Below are positions 7,630-14,838 of a DNA stretch of 20,486 nt, piece after piece. This stretch comes from a virus. Location of the stretch: positions 1 to 20,486 of the IMG/VR virus record IMGVR_UViG_3300009081_000051; one strand, 5' to 3'. A model generated the notes under the pieces. That model searched no databases, was not told where the DNA came from, and saw only the letters and a program-made list of their open reading frames with translations. Both the position numbers and the translations under genes were made by a program. Every line of letters starts with the position of its first letter. The stretch's first letter is position 1.

Positions 7630-9242
7630 TGTCTGATTACCAAAGAATCCGAACACCATTTATAGGCGTGTCCTTCACCCCGGACGTTCCTAGTAATGCG
7701 CTGGGTACAAATGAATATAACAGTGGGCTTAACGTAGAGACTGATGTTCGTGGTATTAAAAAGATCTTTGGTGAACAAGAGATTCTGAGTGTCATCCCTA
7801 ACGAGCCTATCTTCATGGAAGGTGGGTATCGTTCTGAAGCTCAATGGGTTTACATCGTTGCCACCAGAGACTCTTCTAGTCAGGGTAGGTGGTACATGCT
7901 TACCTCTTCTGGTATCAGCAACATCACCCCCGGTGTTGGTGCAAACCCAAGTGTTTCCCTTGCTGGATACGCTGCTGATCTAAACATCACTGTTTCTGTA
8001 GTCGGTGGTGTTTTCTTCATTAACGATACATTGAACAACCCAATGTATTTCTTGCCAACATCAACCGAGATTGTCTATTCGGCAGATGCAGGATGGAATT
8101 ACGAGCCTGGAGTTACCAAGACAACTGCAGAGTTTGTCAGAAACTTCTGCTCTCCAAACGTAGGCAACATTCTGATTGCTGGCAACATCACTAAAGTTAG
8201 TGGTGGCATCACAACCAACTATCCGACAACTGTACGTTGGTCACAAGCATTTGGTTTGACTGGTTACCCTGAAACATGGGAGCCGACTCTTTCAAACGTT
8301 GCTAACGAACAAGAAGTTCCTGTTCGTGGACCATTGGTTGATGGCTTTGTTTTTGGTGGCAACTTCTACGCTTGTTCCTATTGGGATACAGTAGTTTTCT
8401 CTCCAATCAATTACCAGAACTCCACAGCACCAGTATTTGGTGTTCGTTTGTTTAATCAGGGTCGTGGGTTGATCAACAACAACTGCTGGTCAAACGCAGA
8501 CACACATGTCTACGGTGTAGATGCTCGTGATATCTGGATGTTTGATGGCTCAAGCTTCCAATCCTTGGGCAACCAAAAGGTCAAGAATTACTTTTACAGT
8601 AACCTAAGTACAACTTACTCTGACCGTATCTTTATGGTCAACAACACTCAAAAGAACCAGATCGAGATTTACTATCCTGACCTGACTTCTACTGGTTACT
8701 GCAACAAGATGCTGTCGTACCGCTATGACTTGCAGATCTGGAATGCTCCTAAAGACATTGCAAATGCTTGCATGGGTGCTGAAGGCCCTCAGTTCATCTC
8801 AGGATCGTTCAAGAAGGCATCTCGTGTGGTTACCTATGCCCGTGGTGGTGTAGCTAATCAGAAGCTGGTTCAGACCAACATTGGCAACTCGTTTATCAAT
8901 TCAGCACCAATTCCTGCTTTGTTTGAACGCAACAACATTGTTTTGCAATCAGATAAAGGTCCGATTCCTTACAGTTCTAAAGTGTACACACACAGACTGT
9001 TGCCTGAGATCTCTGGTACTGGTGCTATCAACATTTCTGTGGGTGGTGCTAACTCTACTGCTCAAGCACCGACATACGGTCAATCAGGAATTACATCAAT
9101 TGACACTAACAGCCCTTGGGTAACAACTCAGCAAAATGCTGTTCGTACAGTATCTGTCAAGGTTGAATCTAATGATGCAACTGACACATGGAACTTAACA
9201 GCGTTAAACTGGCAAGCAACCATTGTTGAGGACGCTTTCTAA
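7629..9242 (+). CDS. Tail nozzle-like protein (T7 gp12 / P22 gp10 role)
   Basis: The 537-residue protein is beta-rich with no membrane segment. Repeated short blades contain a strand, a G/N turn and an aromatic (for example SEAQWVYIVAT near residue 65, GGVFFINDTLNNP near 130, THVYGVDARDIWMFDG near 300, NQIEIYYP near 345). This is the blade-like pattern of beta-propeller nozzle or tail-stabilisation proteins that close the tip of short tails. The N-terminal LNVETDVRGIKK and the SLGNQKVKNYF segment also fit that group. The C-terminal 100 residues (Ser/Thr/Asn-rich) look like a separate beta domain. The start at 7629 is set by GGAG at 7619-7622 and the TGATG overlap; a TTG 12 bases upstream is less likely. 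A general tail or baseplate beta protein is the alternative. Confidence 0.5.
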   Translation: MSDYQRIRTPFIGVSFTPDVPSNALGTNEYNSGLNVETDVRGIKKIFGEQEILSVIPNEPIFMEGGYRSEAQWVYIVATRDSSSQGRWYMLTSSGISNITPGVGANPSVSLAGYAADLNITVSVVGGVFFINDTLNNPMYFLPTSTEIVYSADAGWNYEPGVTKTTAEFVRNFCSPNVGNILIAGNITKVSGGITTNYPTTVRWSQAFGLTGYPETWEPTLSNVANEQEVPVRGPLVDGFVFGGNFYACSYWDTVVFSPINYQNSTAPVFGVRLFNQGRGLINNNCWSNADTHVYGVDARDIWMFDGSSFQSLGNQKVKNYFYSNLSTTYSDRIFMVNNTQKNQIEIYYPDLTSTGYCNKMLSYRYDLQIWNAPKDIANACMGAEGPQFISGSFKKASRVVTYARGGVANQKLVQTNIGNSFINSAPIPALFERNNIVLQSDKGPIPYSSKVYTHRLLPEISGTGAINISVGGANSTAQAPTYGQSGITSIDTNSPWVTTQQNAVRTVSVKVESNDATDTWNLTALNWQATIVEDAF

Positions 9243-12200
9243 TGCCATTCGCACTTGATTCAAGCCCAAGCACTTCAGAAATTTCTGAGGCAATTAACTA
9301 TTTGCTTGGAAATTTTGGGGCCAACATATCTGCTGATCCCAATACAGGCCAAGTTATTGGGCCTACTGGTCAAGTGTCTGGTTACTTGTACAAATACATG
9401 GCAGTTAAGTATGCCGACAGTTTTGATGGCTCTGTTGACTTCAGCAACAGTCCAACAAACCGTCTGTACTTTGGACTCCGCAATAACAACGATCCTGCTG
9501 AATCAAGTAATCCTGCTGATTACATTTGGTATGAAGCTGCTGGTGGTTTTGGTGTAACTAAATCTCTTTGGTATGTAAGCACTGGTGGTAGGCAGATTCA
9601 GTTTGAGGTTTCTGTTACTGCTCCTGATGCTGGTTGGCTTGTGGATCCTGGATCTTCTATTGACTTGGATGTGGTTACCTCTGGCAACATCCCTGTCATT
9701 GCAGAAGCTTTTGTTCCTTACTTCACGCCAAACACATTGCAGGTTCCTAGAACTGGAACCCCTTTAGCACCTGTTTTTACGAACATTACGCCAACAATGT
9801 ATGCAACAGACGCTGGTGCTGTTGTTCCTTTTGTTGATGCTCAGACAGATACTGCTGTTAACTTTGTTAATGGCACATGGCGTATTGGTAACAGTTCAAT
9901 AACTGGCTACGCTGACATCTCCAAAACCAACATCACCATTGGAGATCCAACTGATGCTGGTGATTATGCTCAGTGGCCTAATCCAACTGCAATGTCAGCA
10001 AGCCCTGCTTACATTACCGTTCCTGTTCGTTACAAAAACAACTCAGGTGTTGTTGCCCAAGCTGGTGTTGCTACTGTTCAACTGGTATTTACTGACCCTG
10101 GTCCTGCTGGTGCTGATGGCACTGATGGCACTGATGGCACTAACGGTAGCCCCGGACCAACTTTAGACATTACTGGCTTTACTGCGTTTGCTCAAAATGC
10201 TGGTGGTGCTTTTACTCCAGCAAATGCAACTTTGTCTGCTGTCATAGCAAACATCACATCTCCAACATACAGTTGGACGATTTCTGGTGCAACTCCAACC
10301 AGTTCAACAGCGTCTTCAGTTGTTATCACGCCAACATCATCGTCTACTGGCGTTACCGTCACTTTGACTGTCAATGGATCAAATCTAACTTCTCCATTGT
10401 CCAAGCAGGTAATCTTGCCTGTTGTCTACGATGGTGCTGCTGGTAGTGCTGGTGCAAACGGATTGATGTCTGCTTTCCCGACCATCTACATTTGGACAGG
10501 ATCGTCAGTACCTCCTACAAGGCCCTCAACCACTTCTACCTACACTTGGTCTACTGGTGCATATACAGCGCCTTCTGGGTGGTCTACAGAGGCCCCTAGC
10601 AACACTACCCCGGGCAACTTTTTGTGGAGCATTACTGTTCCATTAAACGTATCTGCCACCACAACAACGTCCACATTGGATTGGACAAATACAGCAAACC
10701 CAATTCGTGCTATTGCTTACAACGGTACAGATGGTATTAATGGAACAGATGGAACCAATGGTTTGAACGGAACCAGAACAGCAATTCTGGATGTTTACCA
10801 ATGGGGTGCAACACCTCCAACTTCCTTTCCTTCTGGCACATCTACGTATACGTGGGCAACAGGACAATTTACCGCTCCTGCAGTATTGAATGGATGGAGT
10901 TTGTCTCCACCAACACCTGTACTTGGTCAGAATTTGTACATTGCTCGTCAGATCTTTTCTGACACAAATACATCTGCCACCTCTTCTATCACCTGGACTG
11001 TTGCTACTTCAACGCCAATATCTGCTGCTGGTGTTGATGGACAAAATGGAGCAAGAACTGCCTACCTTGAGGTTTATCAATGGGCAGCAACTACCCCCAC
11101 TACGTTTCCATCTGGAACCTCAACATATACATGGGCTGATGGAGCTTTTACAGCACCAGAAACGCCTAATTCTTGGTCCTTAACTCCCGGTGCGGCTACT
11201 CCCGGTTACACCTTGTATGCTTGTTCTGTCAGCTATTCAGATACAAACACTTCTGCAACATCTACAGTAACTTGGAGCACCAATACTGCTTTTGTTGTTG
11301 GCTTTGCTGGTAACAACGGCAACAATGGAAGCGATGGAACTAACGGCACAAGGACTGCAATTCTTGAGATGTACATATGGTCAGCATCAGCACCGACTGT
11401 ATTTCCATCAGGAAACTCTACATACACATGGGCAACAGGTCAGTTCACAACTCCCGGTGTTGCTAACGGGTGGAGCATCATTCCTCAAGCAGCAATCCTT
11501 GGGGAAACCTTATGGGTGGCTCGAGTTATCTATGCTGATACCAACGTCACTGCGACAACAAGCATCATATGGAATGCCACTGTTGCATATGCCATATCTG
11601 CTGCTGGTGTTGATGGTAGTGATGGAACCAACGGAGCAAACGGAAGCAGAACGGCTTTTCTTGAGTTGTATCAGTGGGCAGCAGTTCTTCCTACTGCTTT
11701 TCCTGCTGGCAACTCTACGTATACATGGGCTGACGGATCATTTACTGCCCCAACAGCATTGAATGGATGGTCCTTAACTCCCGGTTCGTCTACGCCTGGA
11801 TACTTCCTGTTTGCTTGCTCTGTCCGCTATACAGACAACCTAACAACATCAACGTCTACAGTTACTTGGAACACAAGCAACGCATACGTTATTGGAGCAT
11901 CAGGCAACAACGGAACAAACGGTACAAACGGATCTAATGGTGCTGCTACCTATGTGATTACTCGTACTGCCAACGACAGTTCTGCCCCAACCAATGCAGA
12001 GGTCAGTGCTTTGCTTGGCCGTAATCCTGTTGCTGGTGACATTTGTACTGTGTCGTACAACTCTTCCAACAATGCTGTTGTGTATCGATATACAACTGCT
12101 TGGGTTTTGTTTCAGACGTACATCACTGGTAGCTTGATTGTCCAGAATACGATTACTGGCGACAAGATTTCTGCTAATACGATTACAGGAACAAACATTG

Positions 12201-12781
12201 CAGCTACAACAATTACTGCTGCAAACATTGCCGCCAATACAATTACTTCAAGTCAGATTGCTGCCGGAACAATTACAGCAACTCAAATTGCTGCTGCAAC
12301 CATTTCGGCCGCAAATATGGCCGCAAACAGCATTACTGCTGGCAATGCTGCGATTGCTGATGCTGCAATTACAACCGCAAAAATTGGTGTGGCACAAATT
12401 GATACTTTAAGAATTGGACTTAATCAGGTTTCTTTTACAGACGCTGCAGCATCCAGTGGAAACGATGCCTCAGTAACAGTAAACATGGTAACTGGCGAAA
12501 CTGCTTTTGTTTCAGGCATATGCAACAACTCACCAGACTACGATGCACCTGTTTGGACCAGATTACATTACGTAAAACTAGGCAGCACCACTTTATCAAG
12601 CCAAACAATTTCTTCAAACTTGACTCAAGCTGGATTTAGACAATCTTTTCCAAGCACAAATATTTCAATTGAACACGTTGCTACATATACTGGCGCCCAT
12701 ACTTTTTCTGCGGGTTACTCTGGAGGAGGAGCATTTGCTGGCGGCGCAACATCAGTGGTTGTTATTGGATTAAAAAGATGA
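9242..12781 (+). CDS. Large modular fibre / host-recognition protein with collagen-like linkers
   Basis: This 1179-residue protein is built of clear parts. Residues 1-285 are N-terminal beta domains, with LYFGLRNNND and DYIWYEA near residue 90. A collagen-like linker of six G-X-Y triplets (287-305) leads to an Ig-like domain (about 306-397; PTYSWTISG, VTVTLTVNGS). Five related modules of 83-87 residues (408-884) are joined by G-X-Y linkers rich in Asn, Asp and Thr instead of Pro. A further domain (901-965) is followed by decapeptide repeats (970-1040) of the T-I-T-x-x-x-I-A-A-x type seen in the stalks of lambda-J-like and other tip proteins. A 120-residue tip ends it. No signal peptide or enzyme motif. 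All features suggest a long trimeric fibre whose tip contacts the host. Its ATG overlaps the preceding stop (TAATG). Confidence 0.8.
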   Translation: MPFALDSSPSTSEISEAINYLLGNFGANISADPNTGQVIGPTGQVSGYLYKYMAVKYADSFDGSVDFSNSPTNRLYFGLRNNNDPAESSNPADYIWYEAAGGFGVTKSLWYVSTGGRQIQFEVSVTAPDAGWLVDPGSSIDLDVVTSGNIPVIAEAFVPYFTPNTLQVPRTGTPLAPVFTNITPTMYATDAGAVVPFVDAQTDTAVNFVNGTWRIGNSSITGYADISKTNITIGDPTDAGDYAQWPNPTAMSASPAYITVPVRYKNNSGVVAQAGVATVQLVFTDPGPAGADGTDGTDGTNGSPGPTLDITGFTAFAQNAGGAFTPANATLSAVIANITSPTYSWTISGATPTSSTASSVVITPTSSSTGVTVTLTVNGSNLTSPLSKQVILPVVYDGAAGSAGANGLMSAFPTIYIWTGSSVPPTRPSTTSTYTWSTGAYTAPSGWSTEAPSNTTPGNFLWSITVPLNVSATTTTSTLDWTNTANPIRAIAYNGTDGINGTDGTNGLNGTRTAILDVYQWGATPPTSFPSGTSTYTWATGQFTAPAVLNGWSLSPPTPVLGQNLYIARQIFSDTNTSATSSITWTVATSTPISAAGVDGQNGARTAYLEVYQWAATTPTTFPSGTSTYTWADGAFTAPETPNSWSLTPGAATPGYTLYACSVSYSDTNTSATSTVTWSTNTAFVVGFAGNNGNNGSDGTNGTRTAILEMYIWSASAPTVFPSGNSTYTWATGQFTTPGVANGWSIIPQAAILGETLWVARVIYADTNVTATTSIIWNATVAYAISAAGVDGSDGTNGANGSRTAFLELYQWAAVLPTAFPAGNSTYTWADGSFTAPTALNGWSLTPGSSTPGYFLFACSVRYTDNLTTSTSTVTWNTSNAYVIGASGNNGTNGTNGSNGAATYVITRTANDSSAPTNAEVSALLGRNPVAGDICTVSYNSSNNAVVYRYTTAWVLFQTYITGSLIVQNTITGDKISANTITGTNIAATTITAANIAANTITSSQIAAGTITATQIAAATISAANMAANSITAGNAAIADAAITTAKIGVAQIDTLRIGLNQVSFTDAAASSGNDASVTVNMVTGETAFVSGICNNSPDYDAPVWTRLHYVKLGSTTLSSQTISSNLTQAGFRQSFPSTNISIEHVATYTGAHTFSAGYSGGGAFAGGATSVVVIGLKR
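10100..10156 (+). repeat. Collagen-like G-X-Y linker 1
   Basis: Residues 287-305 give six uninterrupted G-X-Y triplets (GPA, GAD, GTD, GTD, GTN, GSP) plus a final Gly. Further linkers of the same kind lie at 10433-10462, 10724-10771, 11030-11050, 11300-11347, 11606-11644 and 11894-11941, each between modules. Such triplets can form a collagen-type triple helix in trimeric phage fibres. Confidence 0.75.
10115..10141 (+). repeat. Perfect 3 x 9-base tandem repeat in linker 1
   Basis: GATGGCACT is repeated three times without mismatch, encoding D-G-T three times. Gain or loss of a unit keeps the reading frame and changes the linker by exactly one G-X-Y triplet. Confidence 0.9.
10463..11893 (+). 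repeat. Five tandem fibre modules in an A'-A-B-A-B order
   Basis: Modules lie at 10463-10723, 10772-11029, 11051-11299, 11348-11605 and 11645-11893. All share an aromatic start (Y-x-W), a P-x-x-F-P-S/A-G turn in copies 2-5, STYTW, a GWS or SWS turn and a T-x-T-W closing strand. Copies 2 and 4 (86 residues) share a LG-x-x-L-x-x-AR strand and end in ISAAGVDG. Copies 3 and 5 (83 residues) share TPGY-x-L-x-ACSV and end in a GNNG linker. The last four are therefore a duplicated two-module block. Confidence 0.8.
12149..12358 (+). repeat. Decapeptide (30-base) stalk repeats
   Basis: From Thr970, six clear ten-residue units follow the form T-I-T/S-x-x-x-I/M-x-A-x (TITGDKISAN, TITGTNIAAT and so on), with at least one decayed unit after them. 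The Ile spacing fits a beta-helical or trimeric stalk before the tip domain. The DNA shows the same 30-base rhythm but with scattered third-base changes. Confidence 0.85.
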
Positions 12782-13188
12782 AATTCACCATTTACAATAA
12801 AACTTCTGGAAAAATTAATATGTCTGGCTCATGCCAAGACATAAATCTTCAATCATTTTCAAGTGACGAAGATATTCTTGCGCTTGCTTCAAATTGTGAA
12901 AGTCAGTATGTACAAGATGGAGCTATATTTGATATTCCTCCAAAGCCAGAAGGTTTTTATGTTTTTGACTATGAACTAAAACAATGGATATTAGATTCTG
13001 TTGCAGCCAAATCTTCAGTAAAGTCAAAAAGACAAGCTTTGCTTTATTCTTCAGACTGGACTCAACTTCCTGATGTGCCACTCAACACAAAGCAAGCATG
13101 GATTGAATACCGCCAACAGTTGCGAGACATTACCTCACAATCAGGCTATCCATTTAATGTCATCTGGCCTACACCACCACAAGGATAA
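12778..13188 (+). CDS. Tail fibre / tail assembly chaperone-like protein
   Basis: The 136-residue product has an N-terminal beta part (FTIYNKTSGKI), a central linker (PPKPEGFYVFDYE) and a C-terminal helical segment that fits the phage tail assembly chaperone pattern: KRQALLYSSDWTQLPDVPL, then AWIEYRQQLRD, then a Pro-rich end IWPTPPQ. This R/L-x-SDWTQ, W-x-x-YRQ-x-LRD, WP signature is characteristic of proteins coded right behind fibre genes. They are thought to help fibre folding or attachment. Its ATG overlaps the stop of the large fibre (ATGA), so the two are translationally coupled, and the partner is most likely that fibre tip. The 5' part is noticeably more A/T-rich than the rest of the window, as is the adjoining fibre tip, which suggests the pair could be exchanged together. 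Confidence 0.8.
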   Translation: MKFTIYNKTSGKINMSGSCQDINLQSFSSDEDILALASNCESQYVQDGAIFDIPPKPEGFYVFDYELKQWILDSVAAKSSVKSKRQALLYSSDWTQLPDVPLNTKQAWIEYRQQLRDITSQSGYPFNVIWPTPPQG

Positions 13189-13191
13189 ATC

Positions 13192-13581
13192 ATGGGATCA
13201 CCAATTTCACAAGTGGCATCATCTACACAACCTCAGGGCAAAGGTGGGTTTCAAGCTCCACGGCCTCGTCAAGACGGTTTAGACCAGAACGCTATTAATG
13301 CAGACCCGCAGGGGTTTAATGAGTGGCAGCAAGCCGCTCAAGCTTCTGGCTCATATAACTCTGGCTCTTCCAATCAGAGCATGATGATGAGCCCTGCTGT
13401 ACAACCCACAGGTCAATTTGAAACTCGACAGGGTAAAGGTGGCAGCGTCACTTACCCAGGTCAAGGTGGTCAGCCTAGGATGGGTCAACCAAACATGTAT
13501 CCAAATACTGTTGGACAGTGGGATAATGCGTCTATTCAACCTCAGCAGTCACGTAATCGTGGCGGGAAAGGCAAGGGCTAA
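13192..13581 (+). CDS. Low-complexity Gln/Gly/Ser/Pro-rich protein
   Basis: A 129-residue protein of strongly biased composition with no predicted hydrophobic core. Short GKGG or GKGKG motifs occur near residues 16, 81 and at the C-terminus. A central Met run (MMMS) and SGSYNSGSSNQS look disordered. AAGGATAAATC before the ATG is a good SD context, overlapping the stop of the previous gene. The next protein also begins GGGKG, so this pair may share a binding property or descend from one gene. It sits at the head of a block of five Ala/Gln/Pro-rich proteins. I cannot assign a function; a disordered virion or internal protein is the simplest guess. Confidence 0.65.
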   Translation: MGSPISQVASSTQPQGKGGFQAPRPRQDGLDQNAINADPQGFNEWQQAAQASGSYNSGSSNQSMMMSPAVQPTGQFETRQGKGGSVTYPGQGGQPRMGQPNMYPNTVGQWDNASIQPQQSRNRGGKGKG

Positions 13582-13585
13582 TCAT

Positions 13586-14290
13586 ATGGGTGGCGGTAAA
13601 GGTAGTTCCCAATCAGCACCAGTTGTAACCGAAGAGCAGAAACAGCTATTACGGGCACAAACTGGTTTTCTTACTCAACAAGCATTTCCTGCTTACCAGA
13701 AAACACTGGGCATGGCGGGTGATGTTTATGGACAAGTAAATCCTGCTACAACCACTGCTGCTCAAACGGCAATGAATGTTGCTGGTCGTGCTGGTCAATT
13801 GCAAGAGGCCGGTGGTGCTCAGTCGTATGTGCAAGGTCTTGAGGGTCTAACCAACCTGTTTAGCCCTGAGTACAAGCAAGAGCAAATCCAAGCATCGTTG
13901 CAACCTGCTCGTGAAGAGATTCGTGAGCAAATGGGCCAACAAGCTGCTATGTTTGGTGGTGCTGGTGGCATGGGTTCATCCCGTCAAGCATTGGCTTCTC
14001 GCAACCTTGCAAGCCTTGGTGAACAGCGTTTGGGCTCTGTTGCTGCTCAAACCTCTGCTGGCATTGAAAGCCAACGTCAAAGGGCTTCTGAGTCTTTGTT
14101 GGGTGCTGGTCAAAGTGGTTTGTCTGCTGCTCAACAATCTGCTGCAAGTCGTATTGGATTTGCTGGTGCTCCACAGGATGTGTTGTCCAAGTACGCATCG
14201 ATCATCTACGGTACACCACAAGCATCTACAACCCCAAGCTTCCAAGGAACTCAGGGTCAACGTACAAGCAGCAAGGGCTTTGGCTTTTAA
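13586..14290 (+). CDS. Internal virion / ejection-like protein (Ala/Gln/Gly-rich, helical)
   Basis: The 234-residue product starts GGGKGSSQSAPVVT, then forms long helices rich in Ala, Gln, Leu and Arg. Features are a central Gly-rich hinge (GGAGGMGSSRQALA, near residues 130-145) and an IIYGTP segment near the end. This arrangement (short Gly/Ser start, amphipathic helices, a G-x-G-G-x-G-S-S-R-x-A hinge, then small-residue helices) is often seen in internal or DNA-ejection proteins of short-tailed phages. Function is inferred. The ATG at 13586 is preferred; an in-frame TTG at 13418 would run back through the previous gene and adds an unrelated composition. It ends nine bases before the next ATG. 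Confidence 0.55.
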   Translation: MGGGKGSSQSAPVVTEEQKQLLRAQTGFLTQQAFPAYQKTLGMAGDVYGQVNPATTTAAQTAMNVAGRAGQLQEAGGAQSYVQGLEGLTNLFSPEYKQEQIQASLQPAREEIREQMGQQAAMFGGAGGMGSSRQALASRNLASLGEQRLGSVAAQTSAGIESQRQRASESLLGAGQSGLSAAQQSAASRIGFAGAPQDVLSKYASIIYGTPQASTTPSFQGTQGQRTSSKGFGF

Positions 14291-14299
14291 GGGGCAATC

Positions 14300-14833
14300 A
14301 TGAACACAAAAGACACGCCATTTGCCGAAAGTTTTGGAAATTATGGCGATCCTCGCAGGTACATGAATAGCCAATCTCCTGCCAAAAAAATTCAAGCAGC
14401 AGTTGCAAAAATTAAAAACAGCCCATTAGCAAATTTGGCTGGAATTATGTTGGCTGGTAGCGGAGGTTCTTCACCTAGCCCAATTCCTGCTCCTGCTTTG
14501 GGCCAAGGCGTTTCTGTTCCTGCTGCGCCTTCAATTGGCGTTAATGCAAATATTCCCGGTGCAGTAGCTCCTAGGTCTACTCCAATGCCCCAAGCTGCTC
14601 CAAGCGTAATGCCAATACAAGATCTTGACGGCGATGGTCAGGTTGATGATTTTTGGGGTGTTAAATCAAGCAGCCCTCAATCATCCCTACAAAACCCAAC
14701 TGATTTCAATCCATTGGCTCCTGATACAAGCAATCAAGTTACTTTGACAGGTAATGAATATCAGCAGATTCCAGGCTTTGGAAGCGCTCAAGATAAATCA
14801 GGAAAATTAATGAAACTTATGGGAATGGGATAA
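14300..14833 (+). CDS. Unknown virion-like protein with a DxDxDG loop
   Basis: A 177-residue protein: an N-terminal basic helical part (PAKKIQAAVAKIKN), a weakly hydrophobic Gly/Ala stretch (about 41-56), a Pro/Ala/Ser linker (57-105), then DLDGDGQVDDFW at residues 108-119. That segment has the D-x-D-x-D-G-x-x-D spacing of calcium-binding EF-hand, dockerin or thrombospondin type 3 loops, although the twelfth position is Trp instead of Asp/Glu. The C-terminus (SGKLMKLMGMG) is short and Met-rich. SD AGGGG at 14289-14293. It lies in the row of possible internal proteins. No family recognised; metal binding is a possibility only. Confidence 0.6.
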   Translation: MNTKDTPFAESFGNYGDPRRYMNSQSPAKKIQAAVAKIKNSPLANLAGIMLAGSGGSSPSPIPAPALGQGVSVPAAPSIGVNANIPGAVAPRSTPMPQAAPSVMPIQDLDGDGQVDDFWGVKSSSPQSSLQNPTDFNPLAPDTSNQVTLTGNEYQQIPGFGSAQDKSGKLMKLMGMG

Positions 14834-14838
14834 ACATC

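Noticed and set aside
11292-11762. Plus-strand open frame (156 codons) in another frame of the large fibre
   Set aside because: Leu/Gln-rich shadow of the repeats; the main frame shows clear modules and is uninterrupted.
12149-12358. Regular 30-base repeats considered as a CRISPR-like array
   Set aside because: They are contiguous, without spacers, vary at third codon positions and encode decapeptide stalk repeats in an open frame.
13418-13585. Upstream TTG start for the 234-residue internal-like protein
   Set aside because: Runs back through the preceding gene; the added residues have unrelated composition, while ATG at 13586 opens the typical GGGKGSS start.
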